DNA of 64,000 nucleotides. Source: Myxococcales bacterium (GTDB taxonomy: Bacteria > Myxococcota_A > Polyangia > Polyangiales > Polyangiaceae). The DNA is taken from the NCBI GenBank assembly GCA_016706225.1, contig JADJKB010000024.1:248001-312000 (forward strand), given 5' to 3'. A model generated the notes under the pieces. It did not search any database. It was not told the DNA's origin and worked only from the letters and a program-made list of their open reading frames with translations. Shown piece by piece: positions 34,702 to 44,778 of this stretch. Position 1 is the stretch's first letter, and each line of letters begins with the position of its first letter. The position numbers were made by a program, and so were the translations under genes.

Positions 34702-36387
34702 ATGAAACCTCGGGCGGCACAGGGACTCGCTGGGATCATCTGTGTTGCGATGTTCGGCTGCGGTGATGCCGCCGGCGGCGACGCATCGAACGCGGGTGGG
34801 GCAGGAGCGGGCGGAGCGGCGGGTGCAGGTGCAGGTGGCGTCGCTGGCGCGGGTGCGACCGCGGGAGCCGGCGGTGGCGCGGGTGCGGGCGCGAGCGCCG
34901 GTGCGGGAGGCATCGCTGGCGCGGGGGGTGTCGCGGGCTCCGGTGCGACAGCAGGCACGGGCGCGACCGCGGGCTCGGGCGGGACCGCGGGCTCCGGCGG
35001 CAGCGGCGGGGGTGCGACCGGCCCGCTTCGCGCCTTCCCAGGTGCAGAAGGTTTTGGCGCCAACACCAAGGGCGGTCGCGGCGGCGACGTCTACCATGTG
35101 ACCACCCTCGCCGACAGCGGGCCAGGCTCGTTGCGCACCGGGATCCAGTCGGCGACCGGGCCGCGCACGATCGTGTTCGAGGTCGGCGGTGAGATCAAGC
35201 TCAAGTCGCGACTCATCATCGACAAGAACAACCTGACGATCGCGGGACAGACCGCGCCGGGTGACGGGATCACGATTCGCGATCGCAGCGTCGATATCGC
35301 CAAGGCCAAGGACATCGTGATCCGATTCTTGCGCATGCGCCGCGGTGACAGCGACATCCTCGCCAGCGGCAAACCGACGGGCTCCATTGGTCTGGACACC
35401 GTGTCCATCGACGACTCCGCCAATGTCATCTTGGATCACGTGTCGCTGTCGTGGAGCTGCGACGAGCTATTCGGCGTGGTTCAGAACCAGAACGTCACTA
35501 TCCAGTGGGCGCTCATGGCCGAGCCGCTGGGAGATCCCAAGCTACACCCCTACGGGGACGAGCACGCCTACGGACTCAACCTGAGCGCAAACACGCTGAG
35601 TCTGCACCACTCGCTGCTGGCGAACTATGTCATGCGCGGCCCCCAGTTCGAGGCCAACGATGCCACGAACAACCAGGGTTATCAGGTGCAAATGGAGGCG
35701 GTGAACAACGTCTTCTTCGACTACGAGCGCTCGGGGTCGCGTTACACGGCCGGCATCGAGACCAACCCGAGTGCGGCCAGCAACATCAACTTCTCCTTCC
35801 ACTTCCGGAAGAACCTGTACCTGTACGACCCGACCGGCTCGCCGCGCGCCGAGATCCACACAGAGCTGAAACACGGGGTGGCCAGCAAGGTGAAGGTGCA
35901 CGTCGCGGGCAACATCGGGCCGCATCGGCCGAGCGACTCCGGTAGCGAGTGGTCGCTGGTCTGGACGGACAACACGAACCCGAGCACGGTCATCACGAGC
36001 GCAGCCAGCAACGTGAAGGCGCAGATGTCGAATACTGCCCTGTTCACGCCACCGGTCCCGGTGACGGAGCAATCACCCCAGGCGGCGTACGACGCCATCC
36101 TCCAGCAGGTGGGAGCGTGGAAGAAACGAGACGCCGTGGATCAGCGCATCGTCCAGAATGTGGTCAACCGCAAGTGGAGCAACTACCTGCACTCCCAGGC
36201 AGAGGTGGGGGGCTTTCCGAAGTTGCAGTCGGGCACACCGGTGGCCGACGTGGACCGGGACGGCATGGCGGACGCGTGGGAGCTGGCAGCCGGCCTCGAC
36301 CCGACCAACGCCGCCGACCGTAACGGCGACCTGGATGGAGACGGTTACACCAACCTCGAAGAGTACCTGGCTGACCTGGCCAAGTAG
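34702..36387 (+). CDS. Pectate lyase (PL1-like) lipoprotein
   Basis: Protein of 561 residues. Signal ends VAMFGC (Cys20). A Gly/Ala repeat linker spans about 22-110. The catalytic beta-helix (about 112-500) starts LRAFPGAEGFGANTKGGRGG and shows PGDGITIRDRSVDI and VILDHVSLSWSCDE, typical of polysaccharide lyase family 1 and pectate trisaccharide-lyases. The C-terminus has dockerin-like Asp repeats (DVDRDGMADAWE, NGDLDGDGYTNLEEY). It should cleave pectin-like polyuronides outside the cell. The ATG at 34702 gives the cleanest lipoprotein signal. Confidence 0.9.
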   Translation: MKPRAAQGLAGIICVAMFGCGDAAGGDASNAGGAGAGGAAGAGAGGVAGAGATAGAGGGAGAGASAGAGGIAGAGGVAGSGATAGTGATAGSGGTAGSGGSGGGATGPLRAFPGAEGFGANTKGGRGGDVYHVTTLADSGPGSLRTGIQSATGPRTIVFEVGGEIKLKSRLIIDKNNLTIAGQTAPGDGITIRDRSVDIAKAKDIVIRFLRMRRGDSDILASGKPTGSIGLDTVSIDDSANVILDHVSLSWSCDELFGVVQNQNVTIQWALMAEPLGDPKLHPYGDEHAYGLNLSANTLSLHHSLLANYVMRGPQFEANDATNNQGYQVQMEAVNNVFFDYERSGSRYTAGIETNPSAASNINFSFHFRKNLYLYDPTGSPRAEIHTELKHGVASKVKVHVAGNIGPHRPSDSGSEWSLVWTDNTNPSTVITSAASNVKAQMSNTALFTPPVPVTEQSPQAAYDAILQQVGAWKKRDAVDQRIVQNVVNRKWSNYLHSQAEVGGFPKLQSGTPVADVDRDGMADAWELAAGLDPTNAADRNGDLDGDGYTNLEEYLADLAK

Positions 36388-36639
36388 CCGCCGCGCTCTT
36401 GCTTCTCGGGCCACGCCCACCCCGCTCGCCTCGAATCGCCGGAGCACGTCCGGACGGAATTCGGACGGCCTCGGAATCGAAGGACAGCGAGCAGAGCGCT
36501 GGTGCGTCCATTTCAGCTCCCGAGGTGCGCCTTTTGTCGCAGATCCCTGGCGCTGTGCGCGGACGTCGTCGCGGCGCGCAAACGGCACGCGCCTTGCGTT
36601 GTTGGTGCGCGTGGTTGCTGCCGTTGGTGAGGTCTTCGA

Positions 36640-37422
36640 ATGAGCGCTCTGCTGCGTGCTGGAACTCTTGCGGCGACCTTGACCATCGCCAGCGTGGTGT
36701 CCGGCTGCACTGCGTCGGTCGCGGATGGCGACGAAGTCGCGGGCGACGAAGCAGACGAGAGCGGGGGGGAACAGTCGCTCGGCAAGGCGGACAGCTCGAG
36801 CTCGGATGAGCTGCTCGCGGCTCGCAGGGCGCTGGCCGCGAAGTTCGAGCAGCCGGCGCTGACGGACGCCGAGGCCGAGGAAGTGTTGGGGCGATACTCG
36901 CACATCGACACGGGTCACGAAGTCCCCCGCGTGCTGCTGGAGCGCGCGCTCTTCTATTACGACTTGAACCTCGAGCTCCTGGAGAATCCACGCTTCGTCA
37001 CCGTCATCGACTTCTCGCAGCACTCATCCAAGCGGCGCCTTTACCTCGTCGACATGGAGAGCGGAGAGCTCGAACGACACGTCGTGGCGCATGGGTCGGG
37101 CAGTGACCCGGACGACGACGGCATCCCGTCGAGCTTCAGCAACTTGAACAACTCGCACCAGTCCTCGCTCGGTTTCTACCTCACGGCCGAGACCTACAGC
37201 GGCAAGTGGGGGCTCTCGTTGAAGCTGGATGGCCTCTCCGAGACGAACTCGGACGCGAGGCCGCGGGCCATCGTGATGCATGGGGCAAGTTACGTCGTCG
37301 ATGGGAAATCGAAGCAGGGACGCTCGTGGGGTTGCCCTGCGATCCCGATGCCCGACCGCGACGCGGTGATCACACAGCTGAAAGCCGGCAGCCTGATCTA
37401 CGCCGAGAGGGCGGAGCACTGA
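36640..37422 (+). CDS. L,D-transpeptidase (YkuD_2-like) lipoprotein
   Basis: Protein of 260 residues. Lipobox VVSGC (Cys23), acidic linker, then a catalytic domain of the YkuD_2 type: TVIDFSQHSSKRRLYLVDME, HGSGSDPDDDG, His214 in VMHGAS and the nucleophile Cys232 in GRSWGCPAIP. Such enzymes cross-link peptidoglycan or attach proteins to it. The domain is complete. The gene is 252 bases after the pectate lyase and 48 bases before the next lipoprotein gene on the same strand. Confidence 0.85.
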   Translation: MSALLRAGTLAATLTIASVVSGCTASVADGDEVAGDEADESGGEQSLGKADSSSSDELLAARRALAAKFEQPALTDAEAEEVLGRYSHIDTGHEVPRVLLERALFYYDLNLELLENPRFVTVIDFSQHSSKRRLYLVDMESGELERHVVAHGSGSDPDDDGIPSSFSNLNNSHQSSLGFYLTAETYSGKWGLSLKLDGLSETNSDARPRAIVMHGASYVVDGKSKQGRSWGCPAIPMPDRDAVITQLKAGSLIYAERAEH

Positions 37423-37469
37423 GGTCCGCCACAAAGCGCAGAAGAACCCATGCTAGGCTCGCTGCCACC

Positions 37470-38057
37470 ATGCGCCTCGCCCTCGTTGCCACCTGGCTGA
37501 TCTGTGTCCCCCTGTTCGGTTGTGATGACGAAAAACCGAAGGCCGCGGCGCCGACCGCCACCGCGACCGTTACACCGGCCGCGACCGCCGCGGCTCCGAA
37601 ACCAAGCGCCACTGCGGCGCCTTCCGCGAGCGCTGCGGCAGATCTGCCCAAGTGTCCGGCGGGGCTCACGGGCAACGCGCTCCCCGAGTACTGCATCAAG
37701 CTGCCCGGCGGTTACGCCGTCAAAGACGCCCGCACGCTGCCCGAGCGCGGGTCGATCTCCTACGAGACCGGCTCGCCCACCGAGAGCCTCATGATCTCCT
37801 ACGACTCGAAGTCCGTCGCGGAGCAGAGCAAAGAGGCCGAGAGCGAGATGAAGTTCGGTGGGGACAAGATCTCGAAGCAAGGCAACCTGCCTGGTGGCGG
37901 CAAGTGGTACGAAGGAACGCACCAGGAATACTCGCGACTCCTCACGGTCGTGAAGGGCAAGCCGCCCCTCAGCCTGAAGTGCTCGTTCACGTTCAAGACG
38001 AAGAGTCCGCCAGCCAAGGAAGCGCTCGACGTTTGCCGCTCGATCGTGCTGCCCTGA
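37470..38057 (+). CDS. Lipoprotein of unknown function
   Basis: Protein of 195 residues. Lipobox PLFGC (Cys18), then an Ala/Pro/Thr linker to about residue 60. The domain begins LPKCPAGLTGNALPEYCIKL and reads as a compact alpha/beta unit with two Cys pairs, including FTFKTKSPPAKEALDVCRSI at the end. No family recognised. It may be co-transcribed with the L,D-transpeptidase. Confidence 0.7.
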   Translation: MRLALVATWLICVPLFGCDDEKPKAAAPTATATVTPAATAAAPKPSATAAPSASAAADLPKCPAGLTGNALPEYCIKLPGGYAVKDARTLPERGSISYETGSPTESLMISYDSKSVAEQSKEAESEMKFGGDKISKQGNLPGGGKWYEGTHQEYSRLLTVVKGKPPLSLKCSFTFKTKSPPAKEALDVCRSIVLP

Positions 38058-38096
38058 AGCGCCAGCACGCTCGGCCGCGAGTAACGCGGGGAACCG

Positions 38097-39377
38097 TCAC
38101 ACGCCGTCGAGCGCCTGGGACAGATCCGCGATCAGATCTTCGGGGTGCTCCACACCGATGCTGAGCCGCACCATGTTCTCGCCGATGCCCATGCGCGCCC
38201 GCTCCGGCGGAGGAATGTCCGAGTGGGTCATGCTGGCCGGGTGCTCGGCCAGTGACTCGGTGCCGCCCAGGCTCACCGCCAGCTTGAACAGCTGGAGCGC
38301 GTTCAAGAAGCGAAACGCCTCGAGCTCGCCGCCGTGGATCGAGAAGCTCACCATGCCGCCTGGCGCCACACACTGCCGTTTGTAGATGGCGTGCCCGGGC
38401 TCGTTCTCGCCCAGATGCCCGAGGTAGTGCACGGCCTCGACCTTGGGGTGGTCCGCCAGGAAGTCCGCCACGTAGCGCGCGTTCTTCATCTGGCTCGTCA
38501 TCCGGAGCTTCAGCGTCTCCAGGCTCCGGAGCAGCAACCATCCCGTCCACGGGCCGCACATGGTGCCGAGGAAGGTGCGCATCGCGCGCACCTCGGTCAT
38601 CAGCGCCCGGTCGCCCAGACACACCCCGGCGATCACGTCGCTGTGCCCCCCGATGTATTTGGTCGCCGAATAGAGCACCAGGTCGGCGCCGTGTTTCAGC
38701 GGATGCTGCCAGAGCGGTCCGAGGAAGGTGTTGTCCACGGCCACGACGACCCGGCGGGTTTCGTTCGAGTGTCGACGCGCGAGGGCCGCGCAGGCCGCGA
38801 TGTCGACGAGTGCGTTGGTCGGATTGGCCGGCGTCTCGACGTAGATCATGCGTAGTTTGTCGGCGTGCCCCCCGGCGCTGAGCCGCGCCTCGATTTCAGC
38901 CGCGCTGCAGCCCGCCGGAAAACCGATGCACTGAATGCCAAAACGGGTGAGCACGTGTTTGAGGAAGTAGTCGGTCCCTCCGTACAGCGGCTCGCTGTGC
39001 AGAATCACGTCGCCGGGGCTGAGCAGGGCGAACAGCGTCGTGCTGATCGCCGCCATGCCCGACTCGAACACCGCGGCGCTCTCGGCATCGTCCCAGAGGG
39101 TCAGGCGATCTTCGAGGATCTCGAGATCGGGGTTGTTCAACCGCGAGTAGATCAGCCCCAGGCTCTCGTTGCCCCGCGGCTCCCGCAGGCCATACGCGAG
39201 CTCGAAGAAACTCTTGCCCTCCTCCGCGCTCTTGAACACGAAGGTGCTGGTCTGAAAGATGGGGCACTTGAGCGAGCCCTCGCTCAGCTTCGGGTCGTAG
39301 CCGTAGCTCGACATCAGGCTCTCCGGGCGGAGCGCCTTGCCCTGAATGAACGCCTCGGGTTTCTTCGCTGACGTCAT
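38097..39377 (-). CDS. Cystathionine gamma-synthase/methionine gamma-lyase family enzyme
   Basis: PLP enzyme of 426 residues. SGMAA (106-110), ETPANPT (181-187), DNTF (215-218) and the PLP Lys240 in YSATKYIGGHSD are present, as expected for the Cys/Met metabolism family. It also has Tyr and Arg of the IYSRLNNP motif (77-84), which binds PLP phosphate across subunits. Sequence alone does not tell synthase from gamma-lyase. It lies only seven bases after the stop of the LAS-peptidase lipoprotein gene, an unexpected partner. Confidence 0.9.
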   Translation of the reverse strand: MTSAKKPEAFIQGKALRPESLMSSYGYDPKLSEGSLKCPIFQTSTFVFKSAEEGKSFFELAYGLREPRGNESLGLIYSRLNNPDLEILEDRLTLWDDAESAAVFESGMAAISTTLFALLSPGDVILHSEPLYGGTDYFLKHVLTRFGIQCIGFPAGCSAAEIEARLSAGGHADKLRMIYVETPANPTNALVDIAACAALARRHSNETRRVVVAVDNTFLGPLWQHPLKHGADLVLYSATKYIGGHSDVIAGVCLGDRALMTEVRAMRTFLGTMCGPWTGWLLLRSLETLKLRMTSQMKNARYVADFLADHPKVEAVHYLGHLGENEPGHAIYKRQCVAPGGMVSFSIHGGELEAFRFLNALQLFKLAVSLGGTESLAEHPASMTHSDIPPPERARMGIGENMVRLSIGVEHPEDLIADLSQALDGV

Positions 39378-39384
39378 GTGGGTC

Positions 39385-41580
39385 TCACTTCGTCAGGGGT
39401 TTGCCGACCTTGAGCACGCTGCCGGTGGGCGACTTTGCGTCCGGAACCTTGCGCGGGAACGCGCGTGCGAGCGCGGCCTGCTCGGCCTTCGGGAGGTCGG
39501 GCCACAAACCCTGAGACGGTGTCTGCCACGAGGCCGCGGTGGGCGCGGTCTTGAACGACACGTGCAGGTGGTTGAAGTGCCAGACCCAGCTGCCGTCGTC
39601 GTTGGCCGTGACCATGATGGCCTTGCCCGTCGCAGCCTCGGAGCCGGTGATCAGCCCCTGTTTCTCCAGGTCGTCCATGGCTGCCTCGAGCGGTTGTTCG
39701 ACCTTGGCTTCGGTGCCAATCACACGAATGCGCCCGGTTGCACCGAGCTTCGCGATGAACATCGCGGTGCGAGGCAGATCGACGATGTGCGTCGTCTCGG
39801 AGCCTGCGATGCACACGCCATAGGTCGCCGACGAAGTGCTGGTGTCCACACAGCTCCAGTCCTTGAGCGGTTTGTCGCAGCAGATCTGCCGGTACACCAG
39901 GTTGCCGTCGGTGCCCTGAACGTCGGGACGAATGTAATAAGACACGTCCATGTTGGCCCCGTTGTAGTGGGTGCCGTTGGGGTGACCTTCCGGCGTCGTT
40001 CCGTCGGGCATGCCGATGTCGCCGATGCTGAGGGGTTTGGTCCCCGGGAACGCCAGCTGCACGGAGTGAATGGCGTTGCGCACTGCCATGATGAGCTCAC
40101 GTCGGGCCCACAGGCGCGCGCTCGAGGTGAAAGGCGGATTGCCGAATGCTGACAGCCCGTTCTTGAAAAACACACCATCGCCGACCCAGCTGTCCGCTGC
40201 GTTCGCCTCGGGGAACGGGATCAGCTTGGACGGATCGTGGCTGCCCTGGGAGTTGACGGCCGCACACTCGGCCGGGCTGAAGAGCAGCCCGCAGTCCGGT
40301 CCGTCCTGGTACTTGACCGTGCGCGCGACGAGGCCGTAGTTGTTCTCGGCGGCCAGCACGCTGCGTACGTGGAGGTAGGCCTTGGCGGAGCCGGGTTTGC
40401 CGAGCAGCGAGTAGACCTCGAGGTTGGTCGGGCCGACCGAGCCCTGGGAGTGGTAGAAATCCGGGTCCATCGTGGCGTCGTGCGTGATGGTCTCTTTGGC
40501 ATCCGTGAGGTCGACGTCCAGATTGCCCGAAGCATGATTGGAGTCGATCCCGACGACGTAGATGGTGTCGTCCGCGCTCGGGGTCATCTCGAACCAGTCG
40601 GCATCACCGGCGCAGATCTGCAGTCCGCCCATGTCCTTTGCCGGCAGCGGTTTTGCTGCCGCCAATGTCTCGTTGGGCTCGAGCACAGTGTCCTTGCACA
40701 CGAAGGGTGCACACACGCCGGCTTCGCAGACCTCACCCGAGGGGCAGTCTCCCTGGTGATTCTTCGGACTGCACTCGTGGGACACGTCGAGGCAGATGAG
40801 GCTCTTGGCGCCCTCGCGGCAACCGAAGTCCCCGGGGCAGTCCTGGTCCGAGTCACAGCCCGGGTAACACGCCTGGTACCACTTCGAGCTCTGGTCCTCG
40901 ACCCACTGATACCCTGGGCGGCAGCTGCCCGCCTTGTCGTAGACGGCGATGCACCCGGAGCCTCCGCTGGTGAAGACCGCGCGGCACTCACTGCCCGCCG
41001 GGCAGCTGGTTGCAGTGCAGTTCGAGATCACGCAGTAGCCGCCGAGGAAGCCAGCCTGCTGAATACAAATGGCGTCAGCGCCACCCATGCACTGTTCATC
41101 GGCGCCGCAGGAACCACCCGGCGGGACGCTGCCGGTACCGGGCCAGCACACGTTCTTGTCGGTGCACTCGTAGCCCTCCGTCTCGCGGCAGTCCCCGTTC
41201 GTCGTGCAGCTCGCGACGCAGCGATCGACGCCGTCGCTGAAGCTCAGACAGCTCGAGCCCGTCGGGCAGCTGTTCTGAGTGCAGCCTTCGATCACACAGT
41301 AACCTCCCGGCAGCCCCTCTTCCTTCGGTGTCCAGCACACACCGTTCAGGCAGTCTTCATCGACCCAGCAAGGGCTCCCGGGTGCGGCGCCGGTTGGTCC
41401 CGAATCGACCGCGGCTTCGCCGCCCGCTCCGTCATCCCCGGCATCCGTTCCGCCGTCGGGGATCGTTTTGGATTTCGATCCCCCGTCGTCGCTGGAACAG
41501 CCCGACATGGGGAGGGCCACCGACCAGGCCGAGACGAGAAGAGCCGTTGCCGCGAAGATGGTGCTGGTTCGAAGCCGCAT
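39385..41580 (-). CDS. Cys-rich lipoprotein with LAS-type (MepA-like) peptidase domain
   Basis: Protein of 731 residues. Signal ends LPMSGC (Cys28), then a linker with many Asp/Gly. Residues about 70-300 hold several Cys-rich EB/EGF-like modules (for example DEDCLNGVC and GDCPSGEVCEAGVC). A beta-rich middle follows (about 310-450). The C-terminal domain has the LAS zinc ligands: His538 and Asp545 in THYNGANMD, and His671-x-His673 in NHLHVSF, preceded by SIGDIGMPDG as in penicillin-insensitive murein endopeptidases. It probably cleaves peptidoglycan cross-links in the periplasm or in prey. Linking it to a Cys-rich binding region is unusual. Confidence 0.85.
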   Translation of the reverse strand: MRLRTSTIFAATALLVSAWSVALPMSGCSSDDGGSKSKTIPDGGTDAGDDGAGGEAAVDSGPTGAAPGSPCWVDEDCLNGVCWTPKEEGLPGGYCVIEGCTQNSCPTGSSCLSFSDGVDRCVASCTTNGDCRETEGYECTDKNVCWPGTGSVPPGGSCGADEQCMGGADAICIQQAGFLGGYCVISNCTATSCPAGSECRAVFTSGGSGCIAVYDKAGSCRPGYQWVEDQSSKWYQACYPGCDSDQDCPGDFGCREGAKSLICLDVSHECSPKNHQGDCPSGEVCEAGVCAPFVCKDTVLEPNETLAAAKPLPAKDMGGLQICAGDADWFEMTPSADDTIYVVGIDSNHASGNLDVDLTDAKETITHDATMDPDFYHSQGSVGPTNLEVYSLLGKPGSAKAYLHVRSVLAAENNYGLVARTVKYQDGPDCGLLFSPAECAAVNSQGSHDPSKLIPFPEANAADSWVGDGVFFKNGLSAFGNPPFTSSARLWARRELIMAVRNAIHSVQLAFPGTKPLSIGDIGMPDGTTPEGHPNGTHYNGANMDVSYYIRPDVQGTDGNLVYRQICCDKPLKDWSCVDTSTSSATYGVCIAGSETTHIVDLPRTAMFIAKLGATGRIRVIGTEAKVEQPLEAAMDDLEKQGLITGSEAATGKAIMVTANDDGSWVWHFNHLHVSFKTAPTAASWQTPSQGLWPDLPKAEQAALARAFPRKVPDAKSPTGSVLKVGKPLTK

Positions 41581-41873
41581 GAGAGTTTCGTCCTGTCCGC
41601 TCGCGAGGTGCGCGCCGTGGCTCGGCCGACGCTGCTTCTTGGCGAGCGGTCGGCGAGGCGCGCGGACTCTGCCAAATTGCGGGGCACCTGGCCACGGGCG
41701 CAGCTGCGCCGGCGCGGAGAAATTCCCACCCCGGATGGTCGCCGCCCGCCACTAGTCGGGTGATGCGCGGGAAATCATCACAATTTTCCCGCCCGAAACG
41801 CCGAGCAGCCGACACTTCCAGAGCCAAGCCGAGGTCGGCCGTGATGCCGCCGAGCTCAAGCCGGAGAAACATC

Positions 41874-43646
41874 ATGAAAACGCTGCACACGCTCCGCACG
41901 CTGGTTCCCGCTCTCGCCACCACGGGTTTGCTCGCCTGGGGCTGTGCCGCCACGGACGACGTCGTCGCGACGGGGGATCCCAACTTCGACTCTGGTGTTG
42001 GCGGCGCCGCGGGCGGTGGCGGCGCAGCCGGAGCCGGCGGCGGTAGCGGCAACAGCGGCGGCAGCGACGCGGGCATCGACGTGAACGTGTCGGACGCACC
42101 GGTGACCGAGACCTGCGAGGCCGCGGCCAAGGCTGGCAGCACCTACGGCTGTGAATACTTCGCCCTGCAGGTCGACACCATCAACGACCCCAACGGTGGT
42201 TACGGCCTGCCTGGGGCTTGTTACGCGGTGTTCGTGGCGAACCGCGGACTCGGCCCGGTCAAGATCGAGGTGGACCGCGCCGGTCAGCAGTTCACCAACA
42301 CCGACTTCATTCGCATCCCGGAGGGCCAGGGCAAGAACATCAACTACGCGCCCTACGACGCGGTCAACGGCCTGAAGCCGAACGACGTGGCGATCCTGTT
42401 TCTCTCCGAGGGCAACCCGCCGAAGAACATGAACTGCCCGGTGCCCACGGCGGTGAAGGCCGACACGGCAGTCCACGGCAGCGGAACCGGCACTGCGTTC
42501 CACATCAAGACCAGCGCGCCGGTCTCGGCGTACCAGATCTTCCCGTATGGCGGCGGCGCCGTGGCGGCGACGAGCGCGTCGTTGTTGATCCCGACCAGCG
42601 GCTGGGACGGTAACTACGTGGCCATCAACGCCTACAAACAGAGCACGGTCAGCCCGAAGTACGCGATGCCGTCTCTCGACATCGTGGCGCAAGAGGACGA
42701 CACGACGGTCAAGATCAAACCCACGGTGGCGATCGAGGCCGGCGTCAACGTCGGCGCCACGGCGGCCGGGCAGGTCGCCGAGTTCAAGCTGAAGCGCGGT
42801 GAGTACGTGCAGTTCACGCAGGGCGGAGAGCTGACGGGCAGCGCAATTCAGGCCGACAAACCCATCGGGGTCTTCGGCGGCGCGACCTGCATCAACGTGC
42901 CCGTGGACAAGGACGCGTGCGACACGGCGCAGCAGCAGCTCTTGCCGGTCAAACAGCTCGGCCACGAGTACGTGTCGGTGCGTTACAAGGCGCGGCGTCT
43001 CGGGTTCGACCCGGTGGACGAGAGTGTGCCGTGGCGCATCGTGGGTGCGGTGGACGGCACGACCCTCTCCTACGAGCCTGCCGTCCCGAGCGGCGCGCCG
43101 CTGACGCTGAAACAAGGTGAGGTCGCCGAGTTCTGGACGAAGGATGCGTTCGTGGTGAAGAGCCAGGACGCGAGCCACCCGTTCTACGTCGGCGCCTACA
43201 TGACGGGTGGCAACGCGTTCCTCGGTGAGGGGGATCCCGAGTGGGTCAACGTCGTCCCGACCGGCCAGTACCTGGACTCGTACGTGTTCTTCACCGACCC
43301 GTCCTATCCCGAGACGAGCCTGGTGGTGGTGCGGCAGAAGGACACAGGCGGCGCGTTCCAGGACGTCGAGCTCGAGTGCATGGGAGTGCTCAGCGACTGG
43401 AAGCCCCTCGGCAGCTACGAGTACACGCGGGTGACGCTGGTCACCGGCCAGTTCCAGGATCAGGGCAAGTGTTCGAACGGTCGCCAGTCGATGAAGAGCA
43501 AGGCGCCCTTCACCGCCACGGTCTGGGGTTGGGGCTCCGTGACCTTCGGCCCGACCGACGTGTACACGGCGTACGTCTCCTACGCCTACCCAGCTGGCAT
43601 GGGCACGAAGCTGATCAACACGGTGGAGATCCCGGTGGTGAAGTAG
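41874..43646 (+). CDS. IgGFc-binding-type surface lipoprotein
   Basis: Protein of 590 residues. Lipobox LLAWGC (Cys24), Gly-rich linker, then an IgGFc-binding-type domain (about 85-590) starting YGCEYFALQVDTINDPNGGY and ending GMGTKLINTVEIPVVK. It is a paralogue of the protein at 11363-13264, without the latter's EGF-like Cys region. Presumed surface adhesin. GGAGAAACATC precedes the ATG at 41874; the frame is open to 41760, but the lipoprotein signal fixes the start. A strong hairpin follows the stop. Confidence 0.87.
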   Translation: MKTLHTLRTLVPALATTGLLAWGCAATDDVVATGDPNFDSGVGGAAGGGGAAGAGGGSGNSGGSDAGIDVNVSDAPVTETCEAAAKAGSTYGCEYFALQVDTINDPNGGYGLPGACYAVFVANRGLGPVKIEVDRAGQQFTNTDFIRIPEGQGKNINYAPYDAVNGLKPNDVAILFLSEGNPPKNMNCPVPTAVKADTAVHGSGTGTAFHIKTSAPVSAYQIFPYGGGAVAATSASLLIPTSGWDGNYVAINAYKQSTVSPKYAMPSLDIVAQEDDTTVKIKPTVAIEAGVNVGATAAGQVAEFKLKRGEYVQFTQGGELTGSAIQADKPIGVFGGATCINVPVDKDACDTAQQQLLPVKQLGHEYVSVRYKARRLGFDPVDESVPWRIVGAVDGTTLSYEPAVPSGAPLTLKQGEVAEFWTKDAFVVKSQDASHPFYVGAYMTGGNAFLGEGDPEWVNVVPTGQYLDSYVFFTDPSYPETSLVVVRQKDTGGAFQDVELECMGVLSDWKPLGSYEYTRVTLVTGQFQDQGKCSNGRQSMKSKAPFTATVWGWGSVTFGPTDVYTAYVSYAYPAGMGTKLINTVEIPVVK

Positions 43647-43675
43647 CTGCCCCACTCGCGGCGCTGCGCGCCGCG

Positions 43676-43738
43676 GTCTCCCCCAAATCCGTGCTCGCGC
43701 CGGCGAAGACGCCGGCGCTGCGCGCGGATGGGGGAGAC
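43676..43738 (+). terminator. Large three-part hairpin after the IgGFc-type gene
   Basis: Starts 30 bases after the stop. The outer stem gtctccccc/gggggagac (43676-43684 with 43730-43738) is perfect. Inside are atccg/cggat and then cgccggcg-aaga-cgccggcg (43698-43717), also perfect. No T-run follows. A stem this stable could stop transcription or protect the mRNA 3' end. Confidence 0.6.
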
Positions 43739-44029
43739 AGGTCGCTTCGGGCTTGGCGACTCACCGTGACCCGAGGGCAGGCGACGCGCCGTGCTCGTGT
43801 CTGCTCGCTTCGATGACGGCGTCGTTGAGCTTCCGCGCCGCTGGCTCCTGCCCGGCACCGCGGCCGGGCTCCGCCCATGTGGCGCACGACTCGCGCCAGG
43901 CGCCGTGCCCGCTCGTGTGGTCGTCACGAAAGCGGAAGGCGTGCGCGGGTCGCGAGGAATGAGGCGCCTGTCACGACTCCTGCGCCGTGAGTGGGCAAAG
44001 CCCGGCCGCGGTGCCGGACAGGAGGCGCC

Positions 44030-44384
44030 ATGTCTTGGAAGATCACTCACTCGCAAGTCACCGAAGCTCGGGCACGCGCCATGCGCTTCGCGCAAACGCC
44101 CACGGAGGAAGCGCTGTGGCGGCAGCTCCGCGGCGGGCGGGTCGGTGTGCTCGTCCGCCGTCAGTACGTCGTCGGCCGGTACATCGCGGACTTTGCGGTG
44201 CCCTCCGTGCACGTCGTGATTGAGGTCGATGGCGCGTACCACGCCAGCCGGTGCGCGGCGGACGCGCGCCGGGACCGGGGCTCGGTCGCCGCGGGTGGCG
44301 CGTGTTGCGGCTGCCGGCGGAGCTGGTGGCGCAAGACCTCGGGAAGCCCTCGCGCGCGTGCGCGCGGCGCTCGGTGGCGGGTGA
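44030..44384 (+). pseudogene. DUF559 nuclease, frameshifted (copy A)
   Basis: Same gene as the intact one at 48974-49330, with the same AGGAGG ribosome binding site. At about 44276 the sequence reads gaccgggg where copy B has gaccgggag; the lost base shifts the frame after the third acidic motif. The N-terminal two thirds, including the D and E-x-D positions, are intact. Confidence 0.75.
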
Positions 44385-44778
44385 AGGGTAGCGACCGCCA
44401 CCCTTTCGCCGGCGGTTCGCCACCGGTCCGGCGCGGCATTCCCCAGGGTTTGTCGACGTATCCGCTTGGCATGCGGCTCGCTGAGGCGCACGTGGCGTGG
44501 GCCACGCCGCACACGCCTTCCCGGAACCGGAGCGCTCCCGCTCTGCTCGGCGAGGGCGACGACGCGCCTGTGCCGCGCAAGCGCTGGGCCTGGCTTCTGG
44601 CACACGTGTTCGCCGCGGACCTCGAAAATCATCCCCGCTGCTCCGGGCCGGCCATGGGCTTCGCGCGTCGGGTGGCGGCTGCCGCCGGCGGAAACGACGC
44701 CGCCACCCACGCGCCGCCGCCATGTAGCGGGAATCCTTCGCGTGCGCGATCGGCACGCGGATTGCGCTTGCGAGCGTC

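Noticed and set aside
34790..35020. Dense short repeats that could suggest a CRISPR or minisatellite
   Set aside because: They encode the Gly/Ala linker of the pectate lyase in frame; there are no spacers of constant length. Similar linkers occur in other lipoproteins here.
41856..43655. 599-codon open frame opposite the IgGFc-type gene
   Set aside because: The plus strand has a lipoprotein signal and a known domain. The antisense product is Arg/His/Val-rich and has no support.
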